Source of the DNA: Trogon surrucura
Lineage: Eukaryota; Chordata; Aves; Trogoniformes; Trogonidae
DNA: 64,000 nucleotides
NCBI GenBank assembly: GCA_020746105.1
Contig: CM036621.1
Span: 25,501,501 to 25,565,500, forward strand
Direction of reading: 5' to 3'
Shown: positions 24,901 through 39,252 of the stretch, one piece after another
Layout of the letters: each line of letters opens with the position of its first letter
Numbering within the stretch: the stretch's first letter is position 1
Program-made: the position numbers and the translations under genes
The notes under the pieces: model-generated
The model's database searches: none
The model's input: only the letters and a program-made list of their open reading frames with translations
Told to the model about the DNA's origin: nothing

Positions 24901-27900
24901 GAAACAACAGCAGTAGTGAACAGGCAAAGCCAAACAAAACTGCAATTTATCCTCAGATGTTCTCACAGAAAAAGAGTTTATAAGGACTCGAAATAAAGTG
25001 CCGCTTAGGTAAAAAAAACCAAAAACAAAACCTGCAAAATATTCCAAGAGAACTTGGTAATGACACTTTTCTCCTCGTGCTGTCACACAGGAAACTCCTC
25101 AGGTAGATACTTACTTCCAATGCATCTGTCCTGAGTTCCCTAGCTAAAAACCCAGTTCTGCTTAGTGATTTTTACTTTCCAGCAGTTAAGCTGCATACAT
25201 GACAAAGTAACTCTTTTCTTATAAAATTGTTTGATTATGTTTGAAATTAACTTTGTGTTTCATTGTCAAAGAACACTACCTCAAAAAACTATACCGTAGA
25301 ACTGAGTTGTAAACATAATTAATATGAACAATTTAAACTATGCTTTAAATTGCATTATCTCATATTCCCCAGGATTAATTTGCAATTAATTCAATCCCAA
25401 ATTGTCCAGTCTCACACTCCCACATGGTAGAGCATGAGGAGTTTCAATCAAGCCTTAGTGTGTGGTGGCTGAAGTACATCTTTGTGCTTTCTCTCATAGC
25501 ATTGATGAAAGGAGTAAGGAGATGATCAGGATATCTAGGGTGTTTTCTGATAGTTTTAGAAACTTGTAAAGCGTTAAAGAAAACCTAGAATAGACATATC
25601 TGCAAAAAGCATAATGTTCATTTAAAAAAATAGTTTAGAAATCAAGCTAAGAATCAGAATGAGGCATTTTACTTATGGTATACTTAGAACAAACTTGATA
25701 GTTTTACATTTGAGCAGTATTCAGGATCTCTAGGTATCAGACAAATTGGATTTTATACAGTCAGTACGCAAAAGCAGTAAGTACTTCCAAAATCTTCTCA
25801 GATACACTAAGATAGACAGAACATAAAAAAAGTAGAGTTGTCTATAAGTTTAACTTTTTATTTTTCACTTACCAAAACAAATAACGCTGTCTGATAAAGA
25901 ATGCAACAACTGAGAACAAGCTGAGGGCTCATCATGAACCTATATGTTTGTGTTTATATTTGTATCAATCTTCCTATTCACAGTGTCACTGTTATTATTC
26001 AGTGCCAGCTGTTTTACACGCATTACCAGATGGCACTTTTATGTTCAATTCTAATCAAGTACGATATGTGACACAGTATTGGAAAAAAAATAGCTATTTA
26101 GGAATAACTGCACTGGTGCCTCTGAAAACATAAACTCAAAAAAATTAATCTGAAAAACACGTGTGTAGAATATGTAAAGCAACTTGTAAGACTTTTTGTG
26201 TTTTCATGTTGTCACTAACAGGCTCTATTATATCTACACTGCTGTTAGGTCTTAGTGAGAGGACTCCAGCAAATAACAGGACAGTAATAACTGGTCATTA
26301 AAAAGCAAGCTCTTGGGGGGAAATAAAAAGGAAAAGAAAAAGAAAAAAAATACCTGTGCCTGAAAAGCACAACTCTTATCTGTGGTTACATACTACATTA
26401 TATTGCACCCTAGAAGAGAAAACAGAATCAGAGTAAAAAAGGATAGTCACACCATAAACAGTTTTTGTGCTACTACCATTACAAGAACTAGAAAATAGGA
26501 GCCTTGAATTATCACCTTAGTGGGAAATTGAGTTCTCTGCTAGTGCTTTTACTGACCATGCTTGAAGATGACGATCATGGCAAGCAAATGTTATTCTCTA
26601 CTTTATTCAATTCCATAATTCAGTACAATATGCAGAGTCAAGAAGACAAATGAAAATGAAAATGGGGAATTCATATTTAATGTAAATTTAAATAAACCTT
26701 GAAGAAGTATTTCTATATGTATTTGTTAAAACAACTTTTATGTGTAGAAAAATAATGGGACAGGAAAGGAGGAAGTTTGTAAAAACTACTTACAAAAAGC
26801 ATGGAAAATGAAAAAGTACTGGCAGACATTTGAGCTCTCTATTCTGCCATAGCAGAATTAGCACATTTAGCAGATGTTAGAAAACCATCTGAAGAGTCAG
26901 ATTTTCCTCTCAAGAACGAACGAAGAAAGAATGAAATAATTCCATTATTTCTTTATCTTGAAAAATTAAATGATGACAAATTTTAAAGGAAACATGAATT
27001 GGAAAAGAACCATCATTAGGATATATGATGCTATTCTGTACTAAAGTAGATCATGTTCTTAATCAAAACACTTCTAAGTAACTGCTTATGAATTCTCTGA
27101 ATGGTCTACTTTTATGCAAGTTAGAAATGGAAGACAGACATTAAAGTGAATGAATCTCTAAAAATAAAAACGCAATTATTTGGTTGTTACCTAATGACTA
27201 AAACAATTATTTAGGTGATATTTATAATCTCTCTTTGGCAAATGTTTCACATTTAACTGTTATTTCCTGTATTGGAAAATATCATTGTCAAAACCCCCCA
27301 GTATTTTATGAACAAGATTCTACAAATAAAGGAAGGAAAGAGTCTAGTCCTTACTAAGAGATGAAACATTTCCTAGCAGGATATGACTGGATTTAATTGA
27401 CAGAGATGCCGAGATATTAATTTCTCTGCCAAATAAATGCTCAGTTTAAGAACTGAAAACTTCCATTAGTTGCTAGGATGCATCACTGAAAGCGTACACA
27501 TTTACTTTAAAGAAAAATGTTCTATATACATCTTGTGGTAGGAGACAATGATTCAAGCTGATGGCTTGTAAAATGTAGAAGCATTGAATAAACAATAGAA
27601 TAATCCTATTGAAGGGTATTGGAATAATGCCTATAGTTTTCAAAATTCATAACTTTCATTCTTTCCAGCAAGAATGATAATTTTTGTGATTTTGTTTAGA
27701 ACCTTTCCTAGAAGCAGTACTTATCTCACCTTTTTTACTAAGAAAAGCCAATTCAATTAAAGCAGATATATCTGATCACAGCTGTGTCCATATTTTGTAA
27801 TAGTGAACGCTGCAGAGATCCCTAGATTGAGCCAGAACCAGGATTAGTACCAACACAGCACAGGAACACAAAGTTGCTTTTCTGGCTCTGCTGAGAGGTA

Positions 27901-30629
27901 GGACTAACTGGTATGGAGGATACTATCTTGTTGAAGCTGCACTGTCTGACCTCAGATCACTCAAAATAGCATTGCACTGGATGCAGCATTCATGTGGTAC
28001 TAGTCTGGAGAGAGTGTCTGTCAGAGCGATTAACCAAGTAGCATGGAAATGCTCCCAGTCTACCTGCCTCTCACAGACATGACAGCATTCATTTTTCCTC
28101 CAGTAACCTTCCCTATTCCATGGATACAGTAGAAGGAGCAAAGGGCAGTATCTTCAGTACAAGCCTTATTGACTTAGTGTCTTCCACTAGAATTAATCAC
28201 AGCACACATATCTGCCTGACAAAACTCAGTGGTCTTTCCAGTCTTTCCCCTTCCTTCACTATTTACGAAAATGGTGTTATTCCCATCTTTGTTGATGCCT
28301 CTTCTGTATGAAGTCATGTAGGGCTCCTTTGTGAGTAAACCTGGGATTACATCTGCAAATCTACAGACAGATAAGAGCCTTGGATGAACACATTGCTGGA
28401 ATTTTGGTTTAGACAAATGCTTACACTAGTACTCTTCAGCTTTGGTTTGAAGACATGATTTTTATCACTCATGCCCAGGATCAAACGACGGCTAAGCATT
28501 CATGGCACAGGTGGAATACAACAGGAAGCATACAATTGTGTATGTCACTATCTGTCTAGTGTGAACACTATATCCTGTTTGTCTCCATAGCTCCTGGCCA
28601 AGCTATATCTCTTCATTAAGCCAGTTCTTTTGTTAAGGATATCGTATGCCTTCCTCTCACCCTGCCTTCATTATTTCCTGTTTGACCAAATTGTAAAAGG
28701 ACTTAAAGAATTACTTTTACTAACCATGCACTTACGGATCTCAGATAGACTGATATAACATTACATGTGATTCTCCATTTCTGAAATGGGTGTTAGGTCA
28801 GCTGCTAATAAAGCATAAAGCAGAATTTTTCATGTCAGGAAAATCTGGGTAGTTTCTAACCTGAATTAAACTACTAAAGAGTAGTAGTAGTTACAAAAAA
28901 AAAAAAATATATATGTATGAGAAGAAAGGGAGTAAGAGAGAAGGAGGAGAAAACAAAAAAAAAAGTGTGCAAGTAGATTTATGAACTTGAGGTTGGTGAA
29001 TTTAAACTGCAGCAGGTCGTTAAATGAAAACCCAGAGAAACCTACATTTAAAACACTGTTCTACCCCCATTAACAGAGCAGCCAATAATAAGCTGGTAGC
29101 AGCACAGGGATTAGGTGGCCCACAGAAAGCTTAAGCACTCCAGAAAAGTCTCCCATGTTTTCAGTTTTGCTCTCTTTCAGGAAAACAATCAAAGACTTCT
29201 GGAATGCAGTGCCTAAAGATTATTGTACAATCTATTAGTTTCACAAGCGACAATTGACAGGTATTATTCTATACAACACTTTTGACCTGCATATGTTAGG
29301 CACACAGAAGCTTTGCCTTTATGCTTTAAAAAGTTTTTAAAAAGATCTTCAGCACTTTATGTGCCTCAGTGGTGACATATTCAAGTAAAAGTTGCTAAAA
29401 TGAGTAAGAACACCCACCACAATGTTAAGAAGGAAAAAATATTGTCTTCAAGATAGAACTTAAGACAGAATTTAAGTTTTCCCACCATTAGGGTCCTCTC
29501 CACAAAGAAAATCTTTGCCTTAGATATTTGTGTTATGCTTGACACATCTAGGCTAGAAAGGCTTGAAACTAACACAGTATAGGACTGAATTCAATGTACT
29601 ACTTAAATATCAGTATATACAGATGTCAACAGTGAGATGACTGACTTCCCTGAACCACGTGGGATTGTTTTAGAACGTCAGCACCGCCATTACAGCCAGC
29701 CAGACGGACTCACATAGAGTGGCACCACTATACTATTTCAACCATTGCAGCAACGATAAATCTAAAACTAGTTTGGACAAAAGCAGCAAATATATCATCC
29801 TAGAACTTCAAAATGCTGCTGATACTTCAGAATATCATCCTCATGAAACAATTCAATTAAACAGAACAATATTCTACTGAGGTCCTTTTTATTGGTTTCT
29901 TCTGTGTTAGGCTGTTGATTTACATGTTACACTGCTGACAGTGACCACCTCGATATGAAAAACAAGGGCAGAGCATAAATGATCTCCAGGAAAGGATACT
30001 CCTAGTTACACTTGTTTGTATCAAAACATCAAATATCTCAAAAGGTTAAGATGAAACTTTCTATTGCCTGGCCAAAAACCCAACACTATACGATAATGTT
30101 GGTGTAAATTTAAGAAATAATGAGATGCTTTGCAGATTTTCACTGATTTACCTTATCTTGGGATAAATCTACCAAACTCAAGACATATGTAAGACAAAAT
30201 GCTCATACTAATTCATTCTGAATTTTTCAGAAATGTTCCTGTCAGTCTCCTAACACACTTTTTTCTCCTGCAAACTAATTTTTTTGCAAATATTCTTCCT
30301 CTGTATTCCTTACTCTAGTCTTGAATTTGAAAGATTCCACACATGTTCAAGGAACATAAAAACTATAGTTTTGCAACAGTATGTGTAATCTCAACACACG
30401 AAAGCAGGTTTCCTCTCCATTCTATGGATCCAATGTGACTGTTCAATCCAGTTTATGTAAGATCTTTTTCCCATTCCTGAGTTATTTTGGTAGATCATGC
30501 ACTATTATAAAGCTCTTAGCACTCAAGCGATGAGACCAAGTACTGATTTGAAGTAGATGAATGGAGCAATTAAAAGATGTATAATTGCTGCAGGAAAGAA
30601 GGGAAAGGAAAATGTACTAGAATACTCAC
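21986..30629. other. Long intronic stretch, no gene seen
   Basis: AT-rich intron leading up to the KCNMA1 S1 exon. An A13 run followed by TATATATG lies near 28900-28917. No CR1, LTR, tRNA or exon-like sequence was recognised. It may contain conserved non-coding elements that only an alignment would show. Confidence 0.55.
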
Positions 30630-30691
30630 TTTGACGAATCTATGAAGTATATTACAAGAGCACCAATACTAAGAGCGAAGACTAAGACAAC
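30630..30691 (-). CDS. KCNMA1: KCNMA1 exon encoding transmembrane segment S1 (probably exon 3)
   Basis: KCNMA1 forms the tetrameric large-conductance, voltage- and calcium-activated potassium (BK) channel of the plasma membrane. Read on the minus strand, this 62-nt exon translates from its first base as VVLVFALSIGALVIYFIDS, then one more Ser and two bases of the next codon. I recognise this as the S1 helix of the BK alpha subunit, which is nearly invariant in vertebrates. The acceptor is a pyrimidine run ending in TTCTGTTGTAG (30692-30702) with a possible branch-point TGAC about 24 nt upstream. The donor is AAA|GTGAGT (30629 downward). The exon starts in phase 0 and ends in phase 2. It is too short to show as an ordinary open frame. 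The exons before it (S0-S1 linker) and after it (S1-S2 and S2) were looked for and not found here, so both flanking introns exceed 30 kb. The exon number comes from memory of the human gene. Confidence 0.95.
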
Positions 30692-33600
30692 CTACAACAG
30701 AAAAGAAAAGAGTCATTATTCAACAGTGCTAAAGTGAAACATTTCTTTTACACACACAAAAAAAAGACATGGAAAACAAATCATAAACTATTATTTTGAT
30801 TTCAGTTGTCACTTTCTTTAGAAAGCTACTCCTACTTGAATTTCAAACATCATGCTTTCTCGGATTGAAAAACAGACACAAGCAAGTCAAATCGTAACTC
30901 AGGGAAACCCAGTATGCAATTAGGTTGCAGATCCTAACCTTTGGTAAACTATACTCTTTACTTACAAACAGCAAGCGATTCTGCTTCAGAGCATTCAAAT
31001 CACAATATAGATTTATTAGACCTATCCTTCAGAACTGCAGTAAGTTTCTGATCATTGGTAGGTAAACCAAAAGTTAGGACAGATTACACTGTATTTCCAT
31101 TTATATACATGGTTGTGAAATTCATGTGTGAAATCCAAGAGTAAGACTACGTAAAAGATATATATTTACACTCCTGTCTGTTGACATATAGTTAACTTTC
31201 ACACAAGTTTAAAAAATGGCTTCATGCACCATGTCCTGGTACATACCCCTTGTAGTCCTGTTTTCCACCCTTTAAACCCGTTGAAGTTTTGGAACCAACT
31301 CATTGTAAGGTCTAGCATCCAGCCCTTACTAAAAAGCTATAACTTAATTTTCTGGTTAGTGCAGCAGAAGCTGGATTAATCACATGTCCATCTGTCTCTA
31401 ATTTCTTTTTTCTGAACATAAAGTCCAAACAATTGTCTGTTCTACCGTCTCCTAAAGATGCTCCAACACTGAGGGAAGATTTAGTTTCACGTTCCACCCA
31501 AAGTAAGTCTGCATTCACACAGGACAGCATAACTAAAATTTCTGCATAATTAAAATTTTGGCTTGAGGATTAATGAAGTACAAAAGAGTTTATGTACCTA
31601 TCATGACTTAGATTCCAATAGGTTTCTGTCTCTTGAACAATGCCATCCATTGGGTAATTTGGAATCTGAAAACATGAACTCAATAAGCTATTATTTGTAT
31701 CTCAGAATGCAATTCTTCTAGAATTCTGCTGCACTGAGTATGGGAAACAGAAAATTATGTCTTCTGCAACTCATTTGATCTGCTGGTCTAACAAAATGTC
31801 CCTTAATCTTCTAGCAGGCATGTCTCATGTAGCTGCTTAGAAAGCAACATCCCTTAAAATAAACCCAAAGAATTGATGGCTCAGGATTGGGTAAACCAAG
31901 GTACTAAGGGATGCTCAAACTCCCAGCCAAAATACAACTTCTTAGGTCACACTTAAGACACTGTCTGAACAACTGCATGTGTGAAATAAACCAGTTGTGT
32001 CATTCCAGTTCTGACTGTGCAGATTTATTAATCTGTAGGAATACCATAACTAATACACACTACCACGACTTCTGCTACTTGTGCCGTTCATTTCAACTGT
32101 TTAAGCAACAGAGGAGCACCAAAAATAAAGTATCTTCATTCAATATATGCTTCAGATCTTTTTCTGAAGCTGCTGTATTAGGAAGGAGCCTGACAATCGT
32201 AAGTGCAAACAATACTGGGGAACATGAAATGTTAATTCTAAGTAGACTTACTGAAACAACAACGTAGTTTCTCTATTCTCAGCTATCATCCAATGCTGTA
32301 ATGGCAGTATCCGAAGCAAGGTATAATTATATAACCCAACTCCAGACATCTGCAGGGCCAAAAAATGCATGTATTTTCCAGTAAATGAGACTCATTATTT
32401 TTATGTAATTACAGTTTGTTAAAAAAAATTTCTGTTTAGCTGAAAGTTTAAATTAGTTTTTCATTCCTTTTAGATCTTGATGACCATAACTTTTTGGTTT
32501 GTCAGTGTCCAAGAAAGAGTATTTTGCCTGAGTACAAGTCACTGTTGTGGCATTTAATTCATTGTCACCCAGAGCAGTGAGTTTTGTCAGTCAAAATCAA
32601 GGACTGAAGCATGAAACTCTTCAATTAACATTTTTACTCTCAAAGTCTAATACGATGTTAACATCTAGAGTTTCAATCTTCTTTCATTAAACCACATCAT
32701 TGCTCAGATGTGTACAGGTGTTGCAATGTGAAGCAAGATATTAAACATCCATATCCACTGGTAGGAGTCTCACCATCTCATAAGAAACTAATGTGAATAT
32801 AACTTGTGGATATAGCCTGCTGATATAACCTGAATTATGACTAGCAGAGATCTCAAGGCCTGTTTTTTCTCTGAATTAAGTTGCTGGCAATCAAATCAAT
32901 TGTGAACACTCTGCCCCACCTCTTGCATTATTCTAAGCCACACACAATCACAGTATGGATCTCAATGAAATCTGCTGTTGTCTAGCTCTAGAATTATTTA
33001 CTATCAGTGTATTTCAAGGGAAGTCTTTATATATATTTTTAAAAAACAGTTACCCAACATGCTGAAGTTTCTGGGAATACAATGCTTACATTTCTGGTGA
33101 AAGTTTTGTTTGAGCCAAAGCAGTTTTAAACATAGCTATTCAATCTTAAATGGTTTACAGTCAAGTATTAATCATGATGTTTTAGGCTACATTCTGAGAA
33201 ATCATTTATATACTAGCAGTGTCATCAAAACCATTATTCTAATCTGCTTGAGACTCTATGACATTCTTCTCATTCTTTCAAGTTTTGCAAAGTACACAAG
33301 TAAAGCTGGGCTTTTATCTTTCATTTCACATAGCAAGTCCTAGGTCACAACATTCAGTCACTGCCTACCAGCCAAAGGAGTCCTTTAGAACAAATCCAGC
33401 ATAACTCTATACCAGCCCTGCATTTTACTTATAATCAATCCCTTAATCATCATCACTCTGCTGTTTCAATAATGTTATATAGATTCTGGGTAAGATCTTC
33501 CAAGACACTTAAGGAATATAAATATGCTGTGACAAGTCATAAAACTGCCACTAAAATGCAAGTATATAAATTTTGCAAGGAGCTTCAGATTCCCATGCTA

Positions 33601-36600
33601 TATAAGTAAGATATGTATGCAAATCTACACCATTCCCCTACTGTAATATACATCCGATTTAACTCAAGGCTTGCTTTCCCTTCAGTTCCCCCAAAATACA
33701 TACTTAGCATTACAATTTATAGCTGCCCAACAATCACAGAAAGAGCATCAGAAGAGAATGGAATCTTAAAACTCGTTTTTATTCTGCTATCAGAGAAACA
33801 TGTTTCTCCTCTACTAAGTGACAGAGGTATTGAGCTGAACTTGAATACATCAAGTGTGTAGAAAGCAACCAGATTAGAGTTATGTTAAAATCTGATACAG
33901 AAAATTAATAACCATTATACTTTATATGTAAATTTATAATTTTATATATAAATTTAATAAAGGAAATTAATAACACATTTGATAGGTCTCAGATACAATT
34001 TTTTACTGTAGTCCCATATAAAAAAGCTGGATGCAACCTGGTTATTCAGACCCAGGACGACAATTAATGACTTCAAGTCGAGATCTGGATTAGAGTCTGC
34101 TAGATTGTGATGGGAGATAACACCTATTTTGGTGAATTTATTATGCTTGAAGAGAGGTAAGAACATACTCTAAACTCACAGCAACTAGAATATAAGGGGG
34201 AAAAAAGCATACATCTATGTGAATTATTGCCTTATTTGTTAACCAGGCCATGGGGAGAAGCTTGCTTGCTCTGTTTATTATTCCAGTGCATTTGGCACAA
34301 CACTGCAATTGCTACATATCTATAACTTCTATCTGGAAGGAAAGAATCTTTTAATTTACAATAATTTACTGTTTGTTTAAGATTGAGAAATGTGAAGTCA
34401 CATGCTAGCAGCTACACTGACTAAGCAGCGTCAAGTTAAAAATAAACATCAATCTGGTTAAAGGAAAGAGGGGGGAAAACATGGAATAATTGCTGCATAG
34501 CCACAGAGTTCAACAAAAGTGTACAATGCCTTTTTGAGGCAGGAGTCAGAGTGCAGATAAAACCCACTTGAAGAGAACTGTAACAATGGTTTGCTCTCCA
34601 CTGCTAGCAAGATGCTCCAGAGGAGCTTTGACTGCTCTGTTGCAGTCAAACTTCACGTACCCACAGTAAGTCACTTTAAAACAAAGCTCTATCAGCTTTT
34701 AGATTTCAAATTACTTAGGGAGAATACAAATTATTTCTTATGACCATAAAGCTACATCCACAAGTATCCACTGTTTTGGAACGCCAAAGTTTGCGTTAGT
34801 AAGATGTCAATAGCCTTGACCCAATTTGAATGAAAATGTACATACTTTAAATATAAAGAAACCAAACTTCTTTTAACCATAGAAGTTGAAATAAATTGTA
34901 TTTAATTTATAGACAAATAGAATTTAATTATCTGGATTTGTTAGGAAGGAAAACCTGTATTTTTAAGGATACACCAACTGCAAATTACATTTTGGCAGTA
35001 GGAATTATTTAATCCTTGCTTAGCAATCCCAGCATTAATTTGCAGACTCTAGGATATGCACCAGCATCTGTGCTTTTATTGCAGTTTAACAGAAGTAAGA
35101 CTTGAGCAAGTCTAGATCACAGAAAAGCCAAGATGGCTTACTTAAATTGATGTCTCATTAGCTGCTACCCTATATGCAAACAACAAAATTCCATGTAGGC
35201 AAAGCCGTAAGTGGTAAGAAATTATGCGCTGCAGCTGATACAAACAGCTGAGCAATTAATAGCTCTTACATTAGTATAAATATAAATTAAGTGCTATTTA
35301 CTATAATGCAATATAGACAGAGTTTTGAAAACAAGGCAAATAAATTTATATATATATATATAAAATTATTATTTTTTGTATACCGATCAAGTAAATTTCT
35401 GTTCAGGGACTTTTTTCCACCATACCCTGATATCCAGGAGTAAAGCAGGAGTGAGGATCTCTAAAATCCATCAAGCAGAACCTAGTACCGTACTCTGGAT
35501 GGAGCTGTACGCTGACTTTTATCCAGTCTTATACACATTGCCCTGCCTCCAGTCTTTCTGCCTCTGCTTCTTTACCTGGTTCATCCCAGGCCAATATGTA
35601 AATAACTAAACCAATGAAGGCAATAGTACAAAATATCCACCATCTACTCCGTGAGGTCATGAATTCCCAGGGGAACTCATGCAGTTTCGCAAGACCATAT
35701 TTCTTATTGATGAAATACTCTATATGTATCTTCTAGAACAACTGCACACAATGCCATCTTTTTTAAGAAAACTATGTAACCACACACTGGTAGTCATGAG
35801 TCACCTCACAAAAGCAAACCAGGAAATGCAAGCAAATGAGGGCTGAAGTGAGTAAATAGGAAGATGAAATAATGAAAAGACAAAATAAGCTCCCATCTTG
35901 ATCCTACCAGCAATAAATGGAAAGTTCAAACAAGGATTCTAAGAAACTGGGAAAATTTCTTGTCATTGATCCTTTATTCACAAATATAGGGAAACAGATT
36001 TTGCAGTTAATAAACTCCCTGTATAAGAGCCATGCTTGATGGAACATAATACTATGAAGAAGCAGCAGTGATTATATGCATTGGTTCCCATGTGAGTACA
36101 GGCAAAGTGCAAATTCTACAGTCTGTACCCACTGCTGATGACAGGATGCATGCTAACAGCTATGAATCTTAAGGGATGTGTCTGCTGGGTAGTGTGACAG
36201 CTAGTAAATCTGTCTCAGTGACTTATTGATCCTGCCGTTTTGCCTGCAGAAGAGGCAGGTGGTGCAGGAAAAAGAAAATCAACAAAAAAACAACCCACCA
36301 CCAAACCACACTTCTACTATTTCCTCCACACTTTTTCAGCTAGGATTTAACACCCAGTTCTAGAAGGAATTAAGCAACTCCAAGCTAGACAGTGAGCAAC
36401 CTCATCTTTCAGGGAAGTCAGAAAGGGTTCAAGAGCACACAAGTCTGAAGGGCCTTTACTAACTCTTAGTTTTGAACCTGGAGCAATTCAGGTTCTACAT
36501 CCAAACATTGCAACTTCAATAGCCACACTGAAAACCTCTCAGAACCCTAGACTTCAAAATCTTTGAATTCAAATTATTTCCTCTTGATTATATCTTCTGA

Positions 36601-36963
36601 TTTATTTTGATTACACAATAAGGAGTTAACTAAAAAGTTAATTAGCTATTAATATTTTCAGTAACTACATTAGTCACCAACATATATTAAAAAGAGTACT
36701 GAAAACTTTGGCAGCTTTACGAGAATCTGTGCTATGTAAAGGTCATAGAGCCTTAACAAGAAAAGTCGAAGTTTATCCAAAAGAGGAGGTGAAGGGTAGT
36801 AAGAAATTACTACTTGATAAGCTAATACGCAGTAAGGTGTCAGACGACTTCTCTAGGAAAATTCAAAGCAAGGATTTTATTTTAAAAATAAAAGGCAGCA
36901 GTAAAGTAGGTCAGCGTGAGCTCTGAATGATGATCATGAGCAATCAGAAAACTTGGTTATTAT
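30692..36963. other. Intronic stretch, no gene seen
   Basis: AT-rich intron. The first bases form the acceptor and pyrimidine tract of the S1 exon. A TA dinucleotide repeat lies near 35348-35363. No gene or mobile element was recognised. Confidence 0.55.
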
Positions 36964-37050
36964 CCCTAGTTCTGCCACTCATGTGGTGTGTGACCTAAAA
37001 CAGATTACTTGACCTCTCCAGACTTCTGATTCTCTCTCTTGTTTTCATTT
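36964..37050 (+). mobile_element. MIR-like SINE relic
   Basis: The segment CCCTAGTTCTGCCACTCATG, then GTGTGTGACCT, TTACTTGACCTCTCCAGAC and a pyrimidine-rich end, follows the order of the MIR core (CTCTGCCACT, TGTGTGACCTTGG, CACTTAACCTCTCTGAG). MIR copies are ancient in amniotes and strongly decayed in birds. Only the central part is recognisable. Confidence 0.65.
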
Positions 37051-37531
37051 GGCAAGGCCACTGCATGTCAACTCATTGAGGCAACAGCTGTCTTTCATTA
37101 CAGGTGTTTGCAATGGATCTAGCACAGCTGAGACCTCTACTGCTGCCACAATGATAATAAAACCTTGAGGAGCACACTGTGTAATAGTATAAAATCTATC
37201 TGTGAGAGGAAAGGGACTTCATTTATTAAAGGTTTTCATTTAAATAGAAAGGTGTCAAATATCTCTTTCAAACTTCTCATTTATATTTTGGAATTACACT
37301 TTAGCCCCCCCTACCCAGTATAATTTATTACTGAAAGTAAAACTATTTATTTATTTTAAATGCATCCAAAAAATACAGTTCATATTTAATTAATTTCTGT
37401 TTACAGACTTCCATACTAATGGTAAGAAATATAGAAACAAAATTACTGGGAAATATGACAGACACAGCAGATACAGAAGTTAGCAAAAAAAGGAGACATA
37501 TTAGGCACATACTGAGTTCCTACATATTGAA
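37051..37531. other. Intronic stretch, no gene seen
   Basis: AT-rich DNA between the MIR-like relic and the decayed LTR; nothing recognised. Confidence 0.5.
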
Positions 37532-37970
37532 TGGTCCTGGTTTTACTGGCATAGAATCAGTTTTCTGTTCAGGAAAGCTTCATTTTTGAGAAGACTGCAG
37601 CACCTGATTCAGTGAGAACAGCTGATAAGACACCTGGTTTTCACATGTGGCCAGCCATGGTATGTGGGTCTGTAGGAGTTCTGAGTTAGCCAGGTGCTGA
37701 AGGCAGGGGGAGTGAAAGCCAGGTCAGCTGACTCAAGCTGGCCAACAGAGGTATTCCATCCATGCCATAAACAGCATGCTCCCTACAAATTAGGAAGTTT
37801 ACTGGGGACACCATCCCCGTTACTGTGACAGTCACATTTTCACTGGAGCTGAGGTGCCTGCAGTGCTTGACATCCAGCATTTGCTGCGGGGACTGTGCAG
37901 CTCATGACCACTACGTGAGCTGAGTATAACTTTGTGCACGTTCTGTTACCTTAACAGACTACTTCTCATT
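37532..37970 (+). mobile_element. Decayed solo LTR, ERVK-like (avian)
   Basis: It starts with TGGTCCTGGTTTTACTGGC and then ATAGAATCAGTTTTCT, resembling the TGT-CTGGTTTTGGCTGGGATAGAGTTAATTTTCT start of common avian ERVK LTRs. It also has the block AGCTGGCCAACAGAGGTATTCCAT followed by a CATGCTC motif, equivalent to the GGCCAAAGGGATATTCCAT block before the LTR TATA region. It is diverged, the 3' edge is unclear, and no target duplication was identified. No internal retroviral genes are present. Confidence 0.6.
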
Positions 37971-39221
37971 TGAGCAGACTGCTTTAAATTAGGGAGAGTC
38001 TTTCTTATTAAAGAGATGCTGTGGGGTCAAAATTCAAGAATTATTAGAGTAAACATCAGACTCGGGATTATGAAAAATTAAAGCAGGAAACAAACCAAAG
38101 AAAATTAGTATCTTAATGTATTTTTGTTTCCTAAACATTCCCAATCTCATTTGATGGAGAATTTTTAAAAAGGAAGTATCTTTGTTATGTCCTGTTCTTT
38201 ACATGCTTCTTTTCAGCTCTATTTTTTCTTTCTTTATACAAAGTGATTTTTTTCCCTCATTTCCAATGACATATTGACAATAAAATGAAAATTCCTCTTC
38301 AATCCATAAATTTGAAAAGACTGAGATTTTCTAATTAGCGAAAAAATAAAAGACAAAAAGTCCCATCTGTTAATGGTGCTCTGTAGCTTGAAGTTAATTA
38401 GGTTTACTGTGAGAGTGCCTGGCAATATGACCAATTAAAGTGCATGCCACTTTTCCAATTCAGTATTTAATTTCATTAGTCAAAAAATACCAGTACTTTC
38501 TATCACAATGTGTCATTTTCTAGAGCTAAATGCATAGTACTATATGCATGTGTATTTTTTTCTCCTAAACAGCCCTTCCTCCTGATTACCTAGCAATCAT
38601 CCAAATCACCTCTCAATAAAGTCAACAAAAATAAAATTCACTTTCTGCATATTGGTAATAGTGTAACTCACACTGATTTCCAGTAGATGCATGTCAGAAC
38701 GAGCAAAAGATTCATGTTGGTACATAGTTATCTACAAACTGTTCTTCCAGTTTTCCATGTTCTCATTTTCAAGATCTTCCCAGCTCTAGAGCACAGTCAC
38801 CCTACCACATACAACACAGCAGGAGAGTAGCGCTAATAATGATGGGTTGATTATTCACAGTCCCATCCCCACCGCAAGGTCTGAGTAAAGCCTCTGCCTC
38901 TTGTGCCATGCCCTGAAATGCAGTATATGTTAATTAACTTGTTTGTTTCTTTCTATGTTCCTATGTTCTCAGTTCTGACAGAAGGCTTTTTATCTCCAGA
39001 TGAAGAACTGGAACGAAGTAACTTCAGATGGAATTCTGCTCTAACAAAACCTCATCCCACCTCTGGATAAAGTGACGTAAGGTAAGTGAGATGAAGAAGC
39101 AAGCAAAGACTCTTGCACTTTCTGGTACAGAATTAATAAACTCTAAAAAATTATCTATACTGGTAAATACTTCTTTTATAATTAAGCAATTTTCTATTTC
39201 TTGATTGGTACCTGTTAAAAA

Positions 39222-39252
<31 letters not shown>

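Larger units (their letters stand above)
1..30629 (-). other. KCNMA1: KCNMA1 intron downstream of the S1 exon (partial)
   Basis: Everything left of the S1 exon is inferred to be intron, because the next coding exon of KCNMA1 was not found on the minus strand. The DNA is AT-rich, has many A and T homopolymers, and its open frames are mostly 60-120 codons, as expected by chance. It carries the CR1 elements listed separately. Confidence 0.8.
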
